A DNA stretch of 46,375 nucleotides from Vibrio aestuarianus (GTDB lineage Bacteria; Pseudomonadota; Gammaproteobacteria; Enterobacterales; Vibrionaceae), in assembly GCF_012395185.1 (NCBI RefSeq), contig NZ_JAAZTU010000032.1, forward strand, positions 1 through 46,375, written 5' to 3'. Shown here piece after piece: positions 18,686 to 25,213 of this stretch. A program made the position numbers and the translations under genes. Positions within the stretch are counted from its first letter, which is position 1. The number at the start of each line of letters is the position of its first letter. The notes beneath the pieces are model-generated. The model ran no database searches and was not told the DNA's origin. It was given only the letters and a program-made list of their open reading frames with translations.

Positions 18686-19461
18686 ATCTTTCTTTAAAAG
18701 CACATCAGGCTATGCCTGTCATTGTTGCAGGTAACTGGATTTATTTAGAAACGGCGTTGCAAGCTGTAACGCTTGAAAGTGCATTAGGCGACCGTGTGAC
18801 GCTTAAAAAGGATGCGGTCATTAAAAGTGCGCAGCAAATCGGGCGAGTGTTGGTGTATTCGGATATTGACCAAAACATCACGCTTGAATTTGGTTTTGGT
18901 GATTTTGTCCCACCTGCAAATATCGACGGGCAAAGCATCGTCGTCAGTGAAATGCCTGCTGTTGAATTAGCGGCAGGGCAATCTATCAATATTGATCAGA
19001 TGCCAGCCGTAGAACTTGCTGATGGTCAAGCTATCAGTATTGCGCAAATGCCTGCGTTAGAAATTGCAGCGGGGCAATCGGTGAGTGTAGGCAGCTTGCC
19101 TAAAGTGGAAATCGCCCCAAGCCAAACCGTGAATATTGGAGAGCTTCCAGATATTGCATTAGCTTCTGGTCAGTCTCTAAGTATTGAGCAGATGCCAGCC
19201 GTAGAGCTTGCTTCAGGGCAGGAAGTAACAACAAGTATTAGCAACGAATTGAATGTTCATTCTGGCACGATGCCTTTTGTTTTGGCCGCGAATAGTGGTC
19301 GCCGCAAAGTGCATATTAAAGCGGCGGCTGGCAATGCCAATTTGATTCTGATTTCAGGGGTATATCCATTGGTTGCTGGCGAAAAAATAGAGCTAGCAAC
19401 TCAAGCCGAAATTGAGTTCACCGGAGATGCGACAGACTCAGTTCAGATTTTGGAGATTTAA
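18682..19461 (+). CDS. Probable spike/fibre protein with six 16-residue repeats
   Basis: Of 259 residues, positions 91-186 form six successive 16-residue repeats beginning at 91, 107, 123, 139, 155 and 171, with consensus MPAVELAxGQSISIxQ. Alternating hydrophobic residues with a regular GQ turn suggest a beta-solenoid or trimeric fibre stem. The C-terminal domain after 190 (RRKVHIKAAAGNANLILISG) is beta-rich and could bind receptors. It is located in the structural operon where PM2-type phages encode vertex proteins. I infer spike function; it is not proven. Confidence 0.65.
   Translation: MNLSLKAHQAMPVIVAGNWIYLETALQAVTLESALGDRVTLKKDAVIKSAQQIGRVLVYSDIDQNITLEFGFGDFVPPANIDGQSIVVSEMPAVELAAGQSINIDQMPAVELADGQAISIAQMPALEIAAGQSVSVGSLPKVEIAPSQTVNIGELPDIALASGQSLSIEQMPAVELASGQEVTTSISNELNVHSGTMPFVLAANSGRRKVHIKAAAGNANLILISGVYPLVAGEKIELATQAEIEFTGDATDSVQILEI
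18952..19239 (+). repeat. Six in-frame 48-bp coding repeats
   Basis: The repeats are 48 bp each, in register with the 16-residue protein repeat. Units 1, 2 and 6 keep the core MPAVEL; units 4 and 5 have drifted. A region open to slippage or recombination-driven length change. Confidence 0.8.
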
Positions 19462-19464
19462 ATT

Positions 19465-20205
19465 ATGAGCGTTAATTTACCTACAGGCAGCAATCGCAAC
19501 AAAATCGAAGCGTTGGCTGCAATGCTCAGTGGTGGCAATGAATCGCAAAAACCAATCGGCAAATTCACGTGGAGTTTCTACACGAGCTTAAAAGAAAGTA
19601 TCACCACGCCTGAGCAATGGTTTGCAAAGTGTTCAGATTGGACGCCTTGGAGTAAGTCCCTGCACCCAGATTTAGCGTTAAATGGAAAGTTACGTAGTGA
19701 TTTGACGGCGATTTTGATTCCTGAGCGTGAAGCCAATAATCAAAAATTTATGCAATTTGAAGCCGCAGTAAATCAGGATGCTGATTTAGTTGATGAAATT
19801 CTAGCAAGTGGTTTTGAATACGCGAGGGTGCAAGGAACCGTCACGGGCTACGTCTCTGCATTCGGTGGTGATTTTAAATCTACTACGGGTGACGTGCCAG
19901 ATGCGCGGTTGGATTTAAATGTGTTTATTGAAAACGATAGCACTGGTGTTGTTTGGCAGAATTTTGTTACTCCAATTGGAACGAATCAGGTTATTGCTCC
20001 CTTTAATTTTCAAGATAAAAACGGGAAGCAAACCGCTTATTTTTCCTATCCATTTGACATTTTAGTACCAACTTCGTTTTCACAAGGGCGGCGTTCTTGG
20101 CTTTATCCGATTGTTTACGCGCAGACTAACAATGATGTGGAGAGCGATATTAACCTGCAAATGAATGTTGAATTGGTGGAGTTTGTGCCAACTCAAATCA
20201 AATAG
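19465..20205 (+). CDS. Hypothetical structural protein (246 residues)
   Basis: The protein has no signal or membrane segment. The first 110 residues look helical and the rest beta-rich (from about ARVQGTVTGYVSAFGGDF onward), with several aromatic strands near the end. It starts three bases after the preceding stop codon behind GGAGATTT. By size and position it could be a penton or receptor-binding component paired with the repeat protein. No homology recognised. Confidence 0.68.
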   Translation: MSVNLPTGSNRNKIEALAAMLSGGNESQKPIGKFTWSFYTSLKESITTPEQWFAKCSDWTPWSKSLHPDLALNGKLRSDLTAILIPEREANNQKFMQFEAAVNQDADLVDEILASGFEYARVQGTVTGYVSAFGGDFKSTTGDVPDARLDLNVFIENDSTGVVWQNFVTPIGTNQVIAPFNFQDKNGKQTAYFSYPFDILVPTSFSQGRRSWLYPIVYAQTNNDVESDINLQMNVELVEFVPTQIK

Positions 20206-20219
20206 CTGAGAGTTACCCT

Positions 20220-20693
20220 ATGAAGCTCTCTTTGTTTTTCTTACTGCTGATAGCGGTGGTCTATTTAATGAAAAAACAAATTATGACGACAGAGCCCCGT
20301 GGTGTGCGTGCTAACAATCCGTTGAACATTGAAAGTAATGCCAATAACAACTGGATAGGCAAAATCACGCCCTCGATAGACAAGCGTTTTGAAACCTTTC
20401 GAGCACCTGAATATGGCTTTCGTGCAGGAGCGATTCTACTACGTGATACTTACCAGAAACGCTATGGTCTTGAAACCATCAGCGAGCTCATTCACAAGTT
20501 TGCACCAAGCCACGAAAACGAATCGGATCACTATGCGCAGTTTGTTGCAAGTCAGTTAGGTGTGAGTCCACACGAGCCGATTAATCTGCAAAGTGATTCC
20601 ACTCTCGCCAAGATGGTACATGCAATGTCAGTGATGGAGGTCGGGCGCTTCTACTCACTTGAACAAGCACAAGAAGGGGTTCGCATGGCATGA
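20220..20693 (+). CDS. Membrane-anchored muramidase-like structural protein
   Basis: An N-terminal membrane span (residues 3-17, LSLFFLLLIAVVYLM) is followed by RGVRANNPLNIE (27-38), the start pattern of a phage virion lysozyme-like family (often annotated structural protein P5-like). Later FETFRAPEYGFRAGAILLRDTY and KFAPSHENESDHYAQFV fit the same family, whose members are thought to cut peptidoglycan during entry or lysis. A catalytic acid is not assigned. It overlaps the next small gene (ATGA). Confidence 0.72.
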   Translation: MKLSLFFLLLIAVVYLMKKQIMTTEPRGVRANNPLNIESNANNNWIGKITPSIDKRFETFRAPEYGFRAGAILLRDTYQKRYGLETISELIHKFAPSHENESDHYAQFVASQLGVSPHEPINLQSDSTLAKMVHAMSVMEVGRFYSLEQAQEGVRMA

Positions 20694-20788
20694 ATAAAGA
20701 TGACACTAAGCGAATTGTTTTAACGGTGCTGGGCGCAATACTCGCCGCCTATGCAATTAAATATTTGAAAGTATGGAAATTGCTATGA
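20690..20788 (+). CDS. Tiny membrane protein, 32 residues
   Basis: The frame from ATG 20690 to TGA 20786-20788 encodes MNKDDTKRIVLTV then a short hydrophobic helix and KVWKLL. It is locked between neighbours by ATGA overlaps at both ends, which argues that it is translated. It may be part of the lysis or virion membrane set. Confidence 0.55.
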   Translation: MNKDDTKRIVLTVLGAILAAYAIKYLKVWKLL

Positions 20789-21006
20789 AAGAACTCTTCA
20801 AGAAAAAATTGGGTATTGATTTAGACCAACCATCAACCCAAAAAGGTTTGGCATTAGTTGGGGCGGGTGTTGCCTTGGCTGCGGGGCATCCAGAGCTTTT
20901 AACTGCAAGTGTAACGGCTGAGGGCGTGCAATACGGTGGCCTTATCGGGACAACCATTCCGATAGTTCTAGGTTTATGGGAAATGATTCGAAACGAGTTT
21001 AAATGA
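20785..21006 (+). CDS. Holin-like membrane protein (73 residues)
   Basis: The ATG at 20785 in an ATGA overlap is chosen over 20773. The charged start MKELFKKKLGIDLD is followed by two hydrophobic segments (about 22-34 and 50-64) around a polar turn, the layout of small phage holins. It sits directly after the muramidase-like gene. Holin function is inferred from topology and context. Confidence 0.6.
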   Translation: MKELFKKKLGIDLDQPSTQKGLALVGAGVALAAGHPELLTASVTAEGVQYGGLIGTTIPIVLGLWEMIRNEFK

Positions 21007-21176
21007 TGGATACATACCAGACTCTAATTATCGCTGCAATTACTGGTGGAGTGTCTAGTATAGCGACAGTTGTTGCTGTGCGAGTTGATATTCAATGGAT
21101 CAAAAAATGTCATATATCTATAGATAAGCGAGTCACTACATTAGAAAATCGAATAATTGATTTAATGAAAGTTTAG
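21003..21176 (+). CDS. Small membrane protein with coiled-coil tail, lysis-associated
   Basis: The 57-residue product has an N-terminal span (TLIIAAITGGVSSIATVVAV) and a C-terminal heptad-like segment (SIDKRVTTLENRIIDLMKV). This resembles the small membrane proteins in phage lysis cassettes (holin or spanin-like). ATGA overlap with the previous gene; a terminator follows, closing the late operon. Confidence 0.6.
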   Translation: MMDTYQTLIIAAITGGVSSIATVVAVRVDIQWIKKCHISIDKRVTTLENRIIDLMKV

Positions 21177-21492
21177 GTGCAAAACAGTTGAAAAAGAGAG
21201 TTTATTGATTAAAATACGCTCTCTTTTTTTGTGTGCTGGTAACAGAAATACTTGCATAACTGATTGCATATACGTAAGCTCTAAATGTGAACTGTAATTC
21301 CCTAGAGTTCCGTTTAACTCCTCAAAACAACAATACAGATGGCCTCAATAGTCGATTACTTATCGACAATCACCATCAAAAAGCACTTTAGCAGCATGAG
21401 CTAAGGGCGGTAGCGTACCTAAACGTTGATTATGCTCGGCTAAAGTGTAATGTTGACTTACTATATAATTACAAAATCAGAGACGACAGAGC
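21177..21492. other. Non-coding gap before the toxin-chaperone module
   Basis: It contains the late-operon terminator. Then come about 250 bases without a convincing frame, including TATAAT at 21464-21469 just upstream of the module, a possible -10 box without a good -35. No tRNA or repeat array seen. The base composition turns AT-rich to the right of here, a sign that the cargo has a different origin. Confidence 0.5.
21191..21240 (+). terminator. Terminator of the phage late operon
   Basis: A 10-bp stem (AAAAAGAGAG at 21191-21200 with CTCTCTTTTT at 21229-21238) has a 28-base AT-rich loop and a T-run. It separates structural/lysis genes from the cargo module. Confidence 0.8.
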
Positions 21493-22062
21493 GTGGACTT
21501 TTACAAAGGAACACATGGAACTACTTGTTCCGCTGCAAGCTCTATTACGCAACGTGGCTTTACTGCTGGTCCTGGTATTCGGGGTACTGGCATTTATTTT
21601 TGGCTTTATCAGTTTGAAGCGCTGTTAGATGAGGCTGAAAACTTGGCGATTGCGTGGTGGAACTTTTCAAAAAACAAAGGATCTTATCATGATCACAAAG
21701 ATACTAAGTGTGCGATAGTTTTAGCTAATCTTGATGTTTCACCTGATAGTGTATTTGACCTAGAAAATAAGCGACAAGGTATAATGGCCTTGTCACTCGC
21801 TATAAAAGAAAAATTAAACGACCCTTCGATAAAAGAAGAAGAAAAAAAGAATTTACTTACAGGTATTCACGACTTGTTTGTTAGTAAATATGAAGAAAAA
21901 GAAGGTAAGCTATATAGCGCTGTTCAGGTAAAAGTGCCACCACCTAAAGGTTTTAGAAGCCAATTTGACCGTGATATTAATGGTAATCAACCGTTGTGTT
22001 TAGTTATACGAAACAGTAAGGTTATTCAAGTTACAGGTATAAAATACCCAGAAATAGCTTGA
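21493..22062 (+). CDS. ADP-ribosyltransferase-like toxin (CmdT-like)
   Basis: The frame opens with GTG at 21493 and encodes 189 residues. The N-terminus carries the two landmarks of the H-Y branch of ADP-ribosyltransferases: FYKGTHGTT with His8, then AASSITQRGFTAG, then GIRGTGIYFWLY with Tyr35. This matches the PARP-type pattern HGT...I..GF...G.GIYF. The third catalytic residue is not clear; candidates lie in the YSAVQVKV strand near 141-148. The gene order toxin, small protein, SecB-like chaperone is that of the phage-defence system CmdTAC, whose toxin modifies mRNA. The fold is inferred from motifs; target unknown. Confidence 0.68.
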   Translation: MDFYKGTHGTTCSAASSITQRGFTAGPGIRGTGIYFWLYQFEALLDEAENLAIAWWNFSKNKGSYHDHKDTKCAIVLANLDVSPDSVFDLENKRQGIMALSLAIKEKLNDPSIKEEEKKNLLTGIHDLFVSKYEEKEGKLYSAVQVKVPPPKGFRSQFDRDINGNQPLCLVIRNSKVIQVTGIKYPEIA

Positions 22063-22114
22063 ACTGATTTTATTAGTTATAGACGCTAAAATAGCCTAAT
22101 GAAAGGGGCTGGTT

Positions 22115-22420
22115 ATGAATAATGATGCAATTATAAAAGATATATTAGAAGATATAAACAATATGTCATTAGCTGAACTTAAGAAAGTTCTTCTAGAAAA
22201 TGCAAATGGACCAATTTATCAAGCAATGTCATTTAACCCATATGAAGCAATATATGATTGTTTCTATGCAAATGCTGTTAACTACAAGCTTGCTAAGGTT
22301 TTTAATAAAAAAGAATTTTTGAAACTTATTAATAATCTAGATACAAATTCAAGAGTAGCGGCAAGAATGTCTACAGCTGCTGCAAATGATGAGTTTTATA
22401 AATATAATTTGGCGGCTTAA
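22115..22420 (+). CDS. Probable antitoxin of a toxin-antitoxin-chaperone module (CmdA-like)
   Basis: The 101 residues are mostly helical (IIKDILEDINNMSLAELKKV at the start) and end in a polar tail (STAAANDEFYKYNLAA). No DNA-binding motif is obvious. It starts behind AAGGGG and lies two bases before the SecB-like gene. In TAC systems the middle gene is a chaperone-dependent antitoxin with an aggregation-prone C-terminal segment; the tail here may serve this. Identified by context, not by sequence family. Confidence 0.55.
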   Translation: MNNDAIIKDILEDINNMSLAELKKVLLENANGPIYQAMSFNPYEAIYDCFYANAVNYKLAKVFNKKEFLKLINNLDTNSRVAARMSTAAANDEFYKYNLAA

Positions 22421-22422
22421 AA

Positions 22423-22896
22423 ATGTCCGATAGTAAGAAATCAGATTTTAATTATCATCCAATTCAGTTAAGAGATATTAAAGTATTAAAACTATCAATT
22501 AGTGATAATCCTAAGTTTGATAAGGAAATTGAAAATGAAGACTTTTCTGATTTTGGCTTCTATCATATGCATAGCGACTACGATCCAGAAACAAAAGTTT
22601 TCGCGGTTCGAGTTAGAGCTGTAATAGGACAAGATCCCGATTGTATGTCTAAAGAAGAAAGTGATTTGCAATCTCCTATCTCACCTTTCGATCTTGATGT
22701 TGAATTGGTAGGCTTCTTCCAAGTTGATGAAAGTGGCTTTGACATTAAACATATAGATAGTTTTGCTGAACGAAATGCTCCTCTAATCGTGTATCCATAT
22801 TTGAGAGAACATGTTTACTCTCTTACGACTAGAGCTGGTTATGACTCTGCATTGCTTCCTCTATTTGAAGTGCCTGCCTTTAGATTATCTAAGTAG
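22423..22896 (+). CDS. SecB-like chaperone (CmdC/TAC type)
   Basis: SecB-fold chaperones hold unfolded clients; the TAC branch protects a linked antitoxin. The 157 residues show SecB beta strands (KVFAVRVRAVIGQD, FDLDVELVGFFQVDESGFD). The hallmark C-terminal region is NAPLIVYPYLREHVYSLTTR (residues 118-137) followed by AGYDSALLPLFEVPAF, parallel to the FPYARE...TRGGFP.L.L.PVNFDAL pattern of SecB. A host-type secretion role is unlikely inside a prophage cargo module. It ends in a shared terminator with the convergent macro-domain gene. Confidence 0.78.
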   Translation: MSDSKKSDFNYHPIQLRDIKVLKLSISDNPKFDKEIENEDFSDFGFYHMHSDYDPETKVFAVRVRAVIGQDPDCMSKEESDLQSPISPFDLDVELVGFFQVDESGFDIKHIDSFAERNAPLIVYPYLREHVYSLTTRAGYDSALLPLFEVPAFRLSK

Positions 22897-22907
22897 ACTT
22901 TACTTTT

Positions 22908-22940
22908 AAAGAGCATCAATTACTATTGATGCTCTTTTTA
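22908..22940. terminator. Bidirectional terminator between SecB-like and macro-domain genes
   Basis: A perfect 13-bp stem (22908-22920 with 22925-22937) has a TACT loop, T-rich to the right and A-rich to the left. It overlaps the last codons of the macro-domain gene. Confidence 0.9.
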
Positions 22941-23386
22941 TATTCTACTAAGTAGTGGTTCTCATTGAAAAGCTCTTTATTTATGATGCTTTTTATTTTA
23001 TTCCAATCTCCTCTAGCTAATCCCGCCCCTATTCTTGGATAGATTATTTTTTTACCATGAAATTCATTTTTTATATTTAAAAATACATTTCTGATAGAAT
23101 TGTAATCTACAAGCACACCATCACCTTTCCAATGGTATTGAGTGTATGCATTTAATATTATCATTTTTTTTCCTGATATATATAAAATGGTTTTACTATA
23201 AGAACCTAGTTTACTTTTATCTCCGACTATGGTTTTCTGATCACTCTCTAATATTTGTGGATATTTATTCTTTAAGTAGAAAGCAAATCCGGCGCCCATA
23301 TTGCAGAAACAATTACATCCATGGACCAATACATCATATTCACCGCTATCAATAAGTTGGATTAGATCCCCTTCTATCACATTCAT
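22916..23386 (-). CDS. Macro-domain protein, probable ADP-ribosyl hydrolase or binder
   Basis: Macro domains bind ADP-ribose and many remove it from proteins or nucleic acids. The 156 residues contain the ligand loops: EGDLIQL (5-11), VHGCNCFCNMGAGFA (21-35), DKSKLGS (56-62) and YPRIGAGLARGDW (116-128). The GDKSKLG segment recalls the ALC1/TARG1/DarG-like branch, which can reverse nucleic-acid ADP-ribosylation. AAGGT lies seven bases upstream of ATG. It is 21 bases downstream of the integrase on the same strand, so it may be read with int, and convergent with the ART-SecB module. Enzymatic activity is inferred. Confidence 0.82.
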   Translation of the reverse strand: MNVIEGDLIQLIDSGEYDVLVHGCNCFCNMGAGFAFYLKNKYPQILESDQKTIVGDKSKLGSYSKTILYISGKKMIILNAYTQYHWKGDGVLVDYNSIRNVFLNIKNEFHGKKIIYPRIGAGLARGDWNKIKSIINKELFNENHYLVEYKKSINSN

Positions 23387-23407
23387 GTTATTACCTTGTC
23401 AATTAGT

Positions 23408-24478
23408 TTAGTTGTTAGATTTTTCGTGCAATTTTCTAGGGTATAATTGCGTATATACTTGCCAAAGTATATTTAAATTTCGATGCCCTGTAACTTGAGC
23501 CACTTCTTCAATCGAGTATCCCTTCTCAAAAAGTCGACTTGCTCCCTCTCGCCTCAAATCGTGGTAGCGTAAATCTTCAATTCCTAGCTCATTACGAACT
23601 CGCTGAAACCCAGCGGATACGCTTTTAGCGTTGTATGGAAAGATGCGTTCGCTACTTTGGGGTTGTTTTATCGCTATTTCAAAAGATTCACCGAGTAACG
23701 GCACTATCATATGATTACCGGCTTTCTTTCGCGGGTCTTTGCGATCGCGAACTAAAACGGTTTTATGCTCTCGCTCTAAATCTTCCCAACGTATTGCACA
23801 CACTTCACCAATTCTCATACAAGTGAGAATGCTAAATTCTAGAATATCGGTGAATGGGATTCTGGTTTTTCCATTTGGACGAAAGTTTTCTCGCTGTTTT
23901 AATCCCTCTCTGAGCCTATCGAGCTCGTTTGACGTTGGGCGACGTGTTCTTTTATCGCTTTTTCCTACTAGCTCCATATCAATCAAAACAGGCACTGCTT
24001 CTTCGAATATTTGATAGTTAGCGGATACGTTGAAAACAGGCTTTGCCTTCTTCATTACTGATCGCAAATAAGCAATGTCATGGTAAATCGTTACGGGTTT
24101 TGTGCCTGCGGCTTTACGGTTTTTACAGTGATTTATGAGATCACTCGTTCTGAGCTGATCGCTTTCTACCATTGCAATATCGCAATCCCTTAAAAGGCGA
24201 ATAACGTACTGCTTTGTGCGTCCGGTGTTATCCCACAGGTCGCGCTCTTCCATAAACATATCGAGCAGTACGTATATTGGTACGGATTTGAGTTTCTGAA
24301 CGCCTGATTCCTCAAGCTCATTAACCCGTTTTATACCGTAAGTTCTGGCAAGGTCTTTTTTTCTGAATGTTTTAGACTCTCTGTGTATAATTCGCGAATT
24401 CTTTTTAACGATAATGTCCACTGTAAAGCGCAGGGAACCGTTTTGTAGTGTGCGTTTTTTGATGCTGAATGACGCCAT
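23408..24478 (-). CDS. int: Tyrosine integrase of the PM2-like prophage (dusA-specific)
   Basis: Site-specific recombinase that inserts and excises the prophage. The ATG at 24478 (MASFSIKKRTLQNG) follows GGGGTAGGA and gives 356 residues; the frame to 24616 is not needed. Catalytic set: Arg222 (CMRIGEVCAIRWEDL), His306 and Arg309 (YHDLRREG), His332 (TGHRNLN) and Tyr342 (WQVYTQLYP). It lies next to the dusA core copy at 24636 and is related to the integrase at 37627, which targets the same gene. Confidence 0.93.
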   Translation of the reverse strand: MASFSIKKRTLQNGSLRFTVDIIVKKNSRIIHRESKTFRKKDLARTYGIKRVNELEESGVQKLKSVPIYVLLDMFMEERDLWDNTGRTKQYVIRLLRDCDIAMVESDQLRTSDLINHCKNRKAAGTKPVTIYHDIAYLRSVMKKAKPVFNVSANYQIFEEAVPVLIDMELVGKSDKRTRRPTSNELDRLREGLKQRENFRPNGKTRIPFTDILEFSILTCMRIGEVCAIRWEDLEREHKTVLVRDRKDPRKKAGNHMIVPLLGESFEIAIKQPQSSERIFPYNAKSVSAGFQRVRNELGIEDLRYHDLRREGASRLFEKGYSIEEVAQVTGHRNLNILWQVYTQLYPRKLHEKSNN

Positions 24479-24492
24479 TGTCCTACCCCATT

Positions 24493-24502
24493 TATACGTA
24501 CT
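24493..24502. repeat. Right copy of a 10-bp terminal repeat of the prophage (candidate integrase arm site)
   Basis: TATACGTACT here is identical to 10617-10626 at the left end, just inside each core site. A related TGCGTACT follows at 24507-24514. Integrase arm-type sites are often short repeats placed like this; the role is inferred. Confidence 0.5.
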
Positions 24503-24584
24503 ATATGCGTACTGGTCGGAGAAATCAGGGGCAATTTTAGCAAACTCATGTATATTTATACAGTATCTTAATTTGACGTAAACT

Positions 24585-24665
24585 ATGACTATTTCTAAAG
24601 ACACCGATAAATTCAAAGCTCACCGACTTTCTGTTGCACCCATGCTCGATGGAGATGACATCTGA
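24585..24665 (+). pseudogene. dusA: Prophage-supplied dusA 5' end, now orphaned (attR)
   Basis: An ATG at 24585 opens 26 codons that include AHRLSVAPMLD in the dusA frame before a stop. When only the prophage was present, this start would have been fused to the dusA body. The later insertion of the second element at the same core left it stranded. Confidence 0.8.
24636..24650 (+). other. Shared att core between the two elements
   Basis: GCACCCATGCTCGAT is identical to 10551-10565. It serves as the right site of the prophage and the left site of the second element. Confidence 0.85.
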
Positions 24666-24721
24666 GAACTTGTTTTTTTAAAACAGTTACTTGCATTTTT
24701 GGGTCGAAAGGTGGGGGATGG

Positions 24722-24732
24722 ATGAGGGACTG
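24722..24732 (+). repeat. Left-end copy of the ATGAGGGACTG site of the second element
   Basis: The 11-mer here occurs in reverse at 38837-38847, near the right end. Related TGAGGGAC copies form an inverted pair at 38800-38824. Likely integrase or excisionase arm sites. Confidence 0.55.
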
Positions 24733-24894
24733 TTTGAGATCACACACGTACAAAAGCACCTACGCCCCTATAATACGTCCCTTAAAAATTTTTTCAAAAA
24801 AATTGGCTAAAAATTTGGATTTGTGGAAAAAATTCAGTAAATACTAAAGGTATGGCGCGATGCCGTACGCTCATCAGAAGAATTAAGAGGAGTT

Positions 24895-25176
24895 ATGATG
24901 AACGTACCTTTTAGTACCCCAACCACTGCTACATTACTAGCTGCTAAATTCCAGAATCAACCTTTGATTTCACTTGTCGATGTTGCAGGTGAGTACTTAG
25001 GACTAACACCGAGCACAGCGAAGCGAAAAGCTCGTGTTAACGACCTCCCATTTCCTGTATTACGATTATCTGATTCACAAAAAGCACCTTGGTTGGTCAA
25101 GTTTGAGCACTTTGTCGAGTACGTTGAACGCACATCAGCCAACTCACATAGCGATTGGCTACGCATGCAATGTTAA
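24895..25176 (+). CDS. PrtN-like regulator of the second element
   Basis: The 93 residues follow the PrtN family (ISLVDVAGEYLGLTPSTAKR, then LPFPVLRLSDSQKAPWLVKF, then FVEYVERTSANSHSDW). It is homologous along its length to the 86-residue protein at 11375 in the prophage. AAGAGGAG precedes the start. It probably activates genes of this element; no CI-like repressor is found here, so it may respond to the neighbouring prophage's circuit. That link is an inference. A terminator follows. Confidence 0.8.
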   Translation: MMNVPFSTPTTATLLAAKFQNQPLISLVDVAGEYLGLTPSTAKRKARVNDLPFPVLRLSDSQKAPWLVKFEHFVEYVERTSANSHSDWLRMQC

Positions 25177-25184
25177 TGTTATAG

Positions 25185-25213
25185 AAGCCCGCCAGATGGC
25201 GGGCTTTGAGTTT
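25185..25213 (+). terminator. Terminator after the PrtN-like gene
   Basis: A 9-bp GC-rich stem (AAGCCCGCC at 25185-25193 with GGCGGGCTT at 25198-25206), AGAT loop, then TGAGTTTTT. Confidence 0.85.

Larger units (their letters stand above)
10551..24650. mobile_element. Integrated corticovirus (PM2)-like tailless prophage, about 14.1 kb
   Basis: The element is bounded by two exact copies of the dusA core. It carries a repressor at one end and an integrase at the other, and between them an HUH replication initiator, packaging ATPase, P2-like capsid protein, many small membrane proteins and a lysis-like group. There is no terminase, portal, tail or tape-measure gene. The gene set fits PM2-type phages (internal-membrane icosahedral virions, rolling-circle replication). 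The 21.4-23.4 kb part is AT-rich cargo. All phage genes look intact, so it may be inducible. Confidence 0.88.

Noticed and set aside
18952..19239. CRISPR-like array
   Set aside because: The repeats are contiguous coding units with no spacers and diverge in step with a protein repeat. No CRISPR array or cas gene is present in the window.
22423..22896. SecB-like gene as the housekeeping SecB
   Set aside because: It is coupled to the toxin-module genes inside a prophage, is AT-rich, and diverges from ordinary SecB outside the C-terminal motif.
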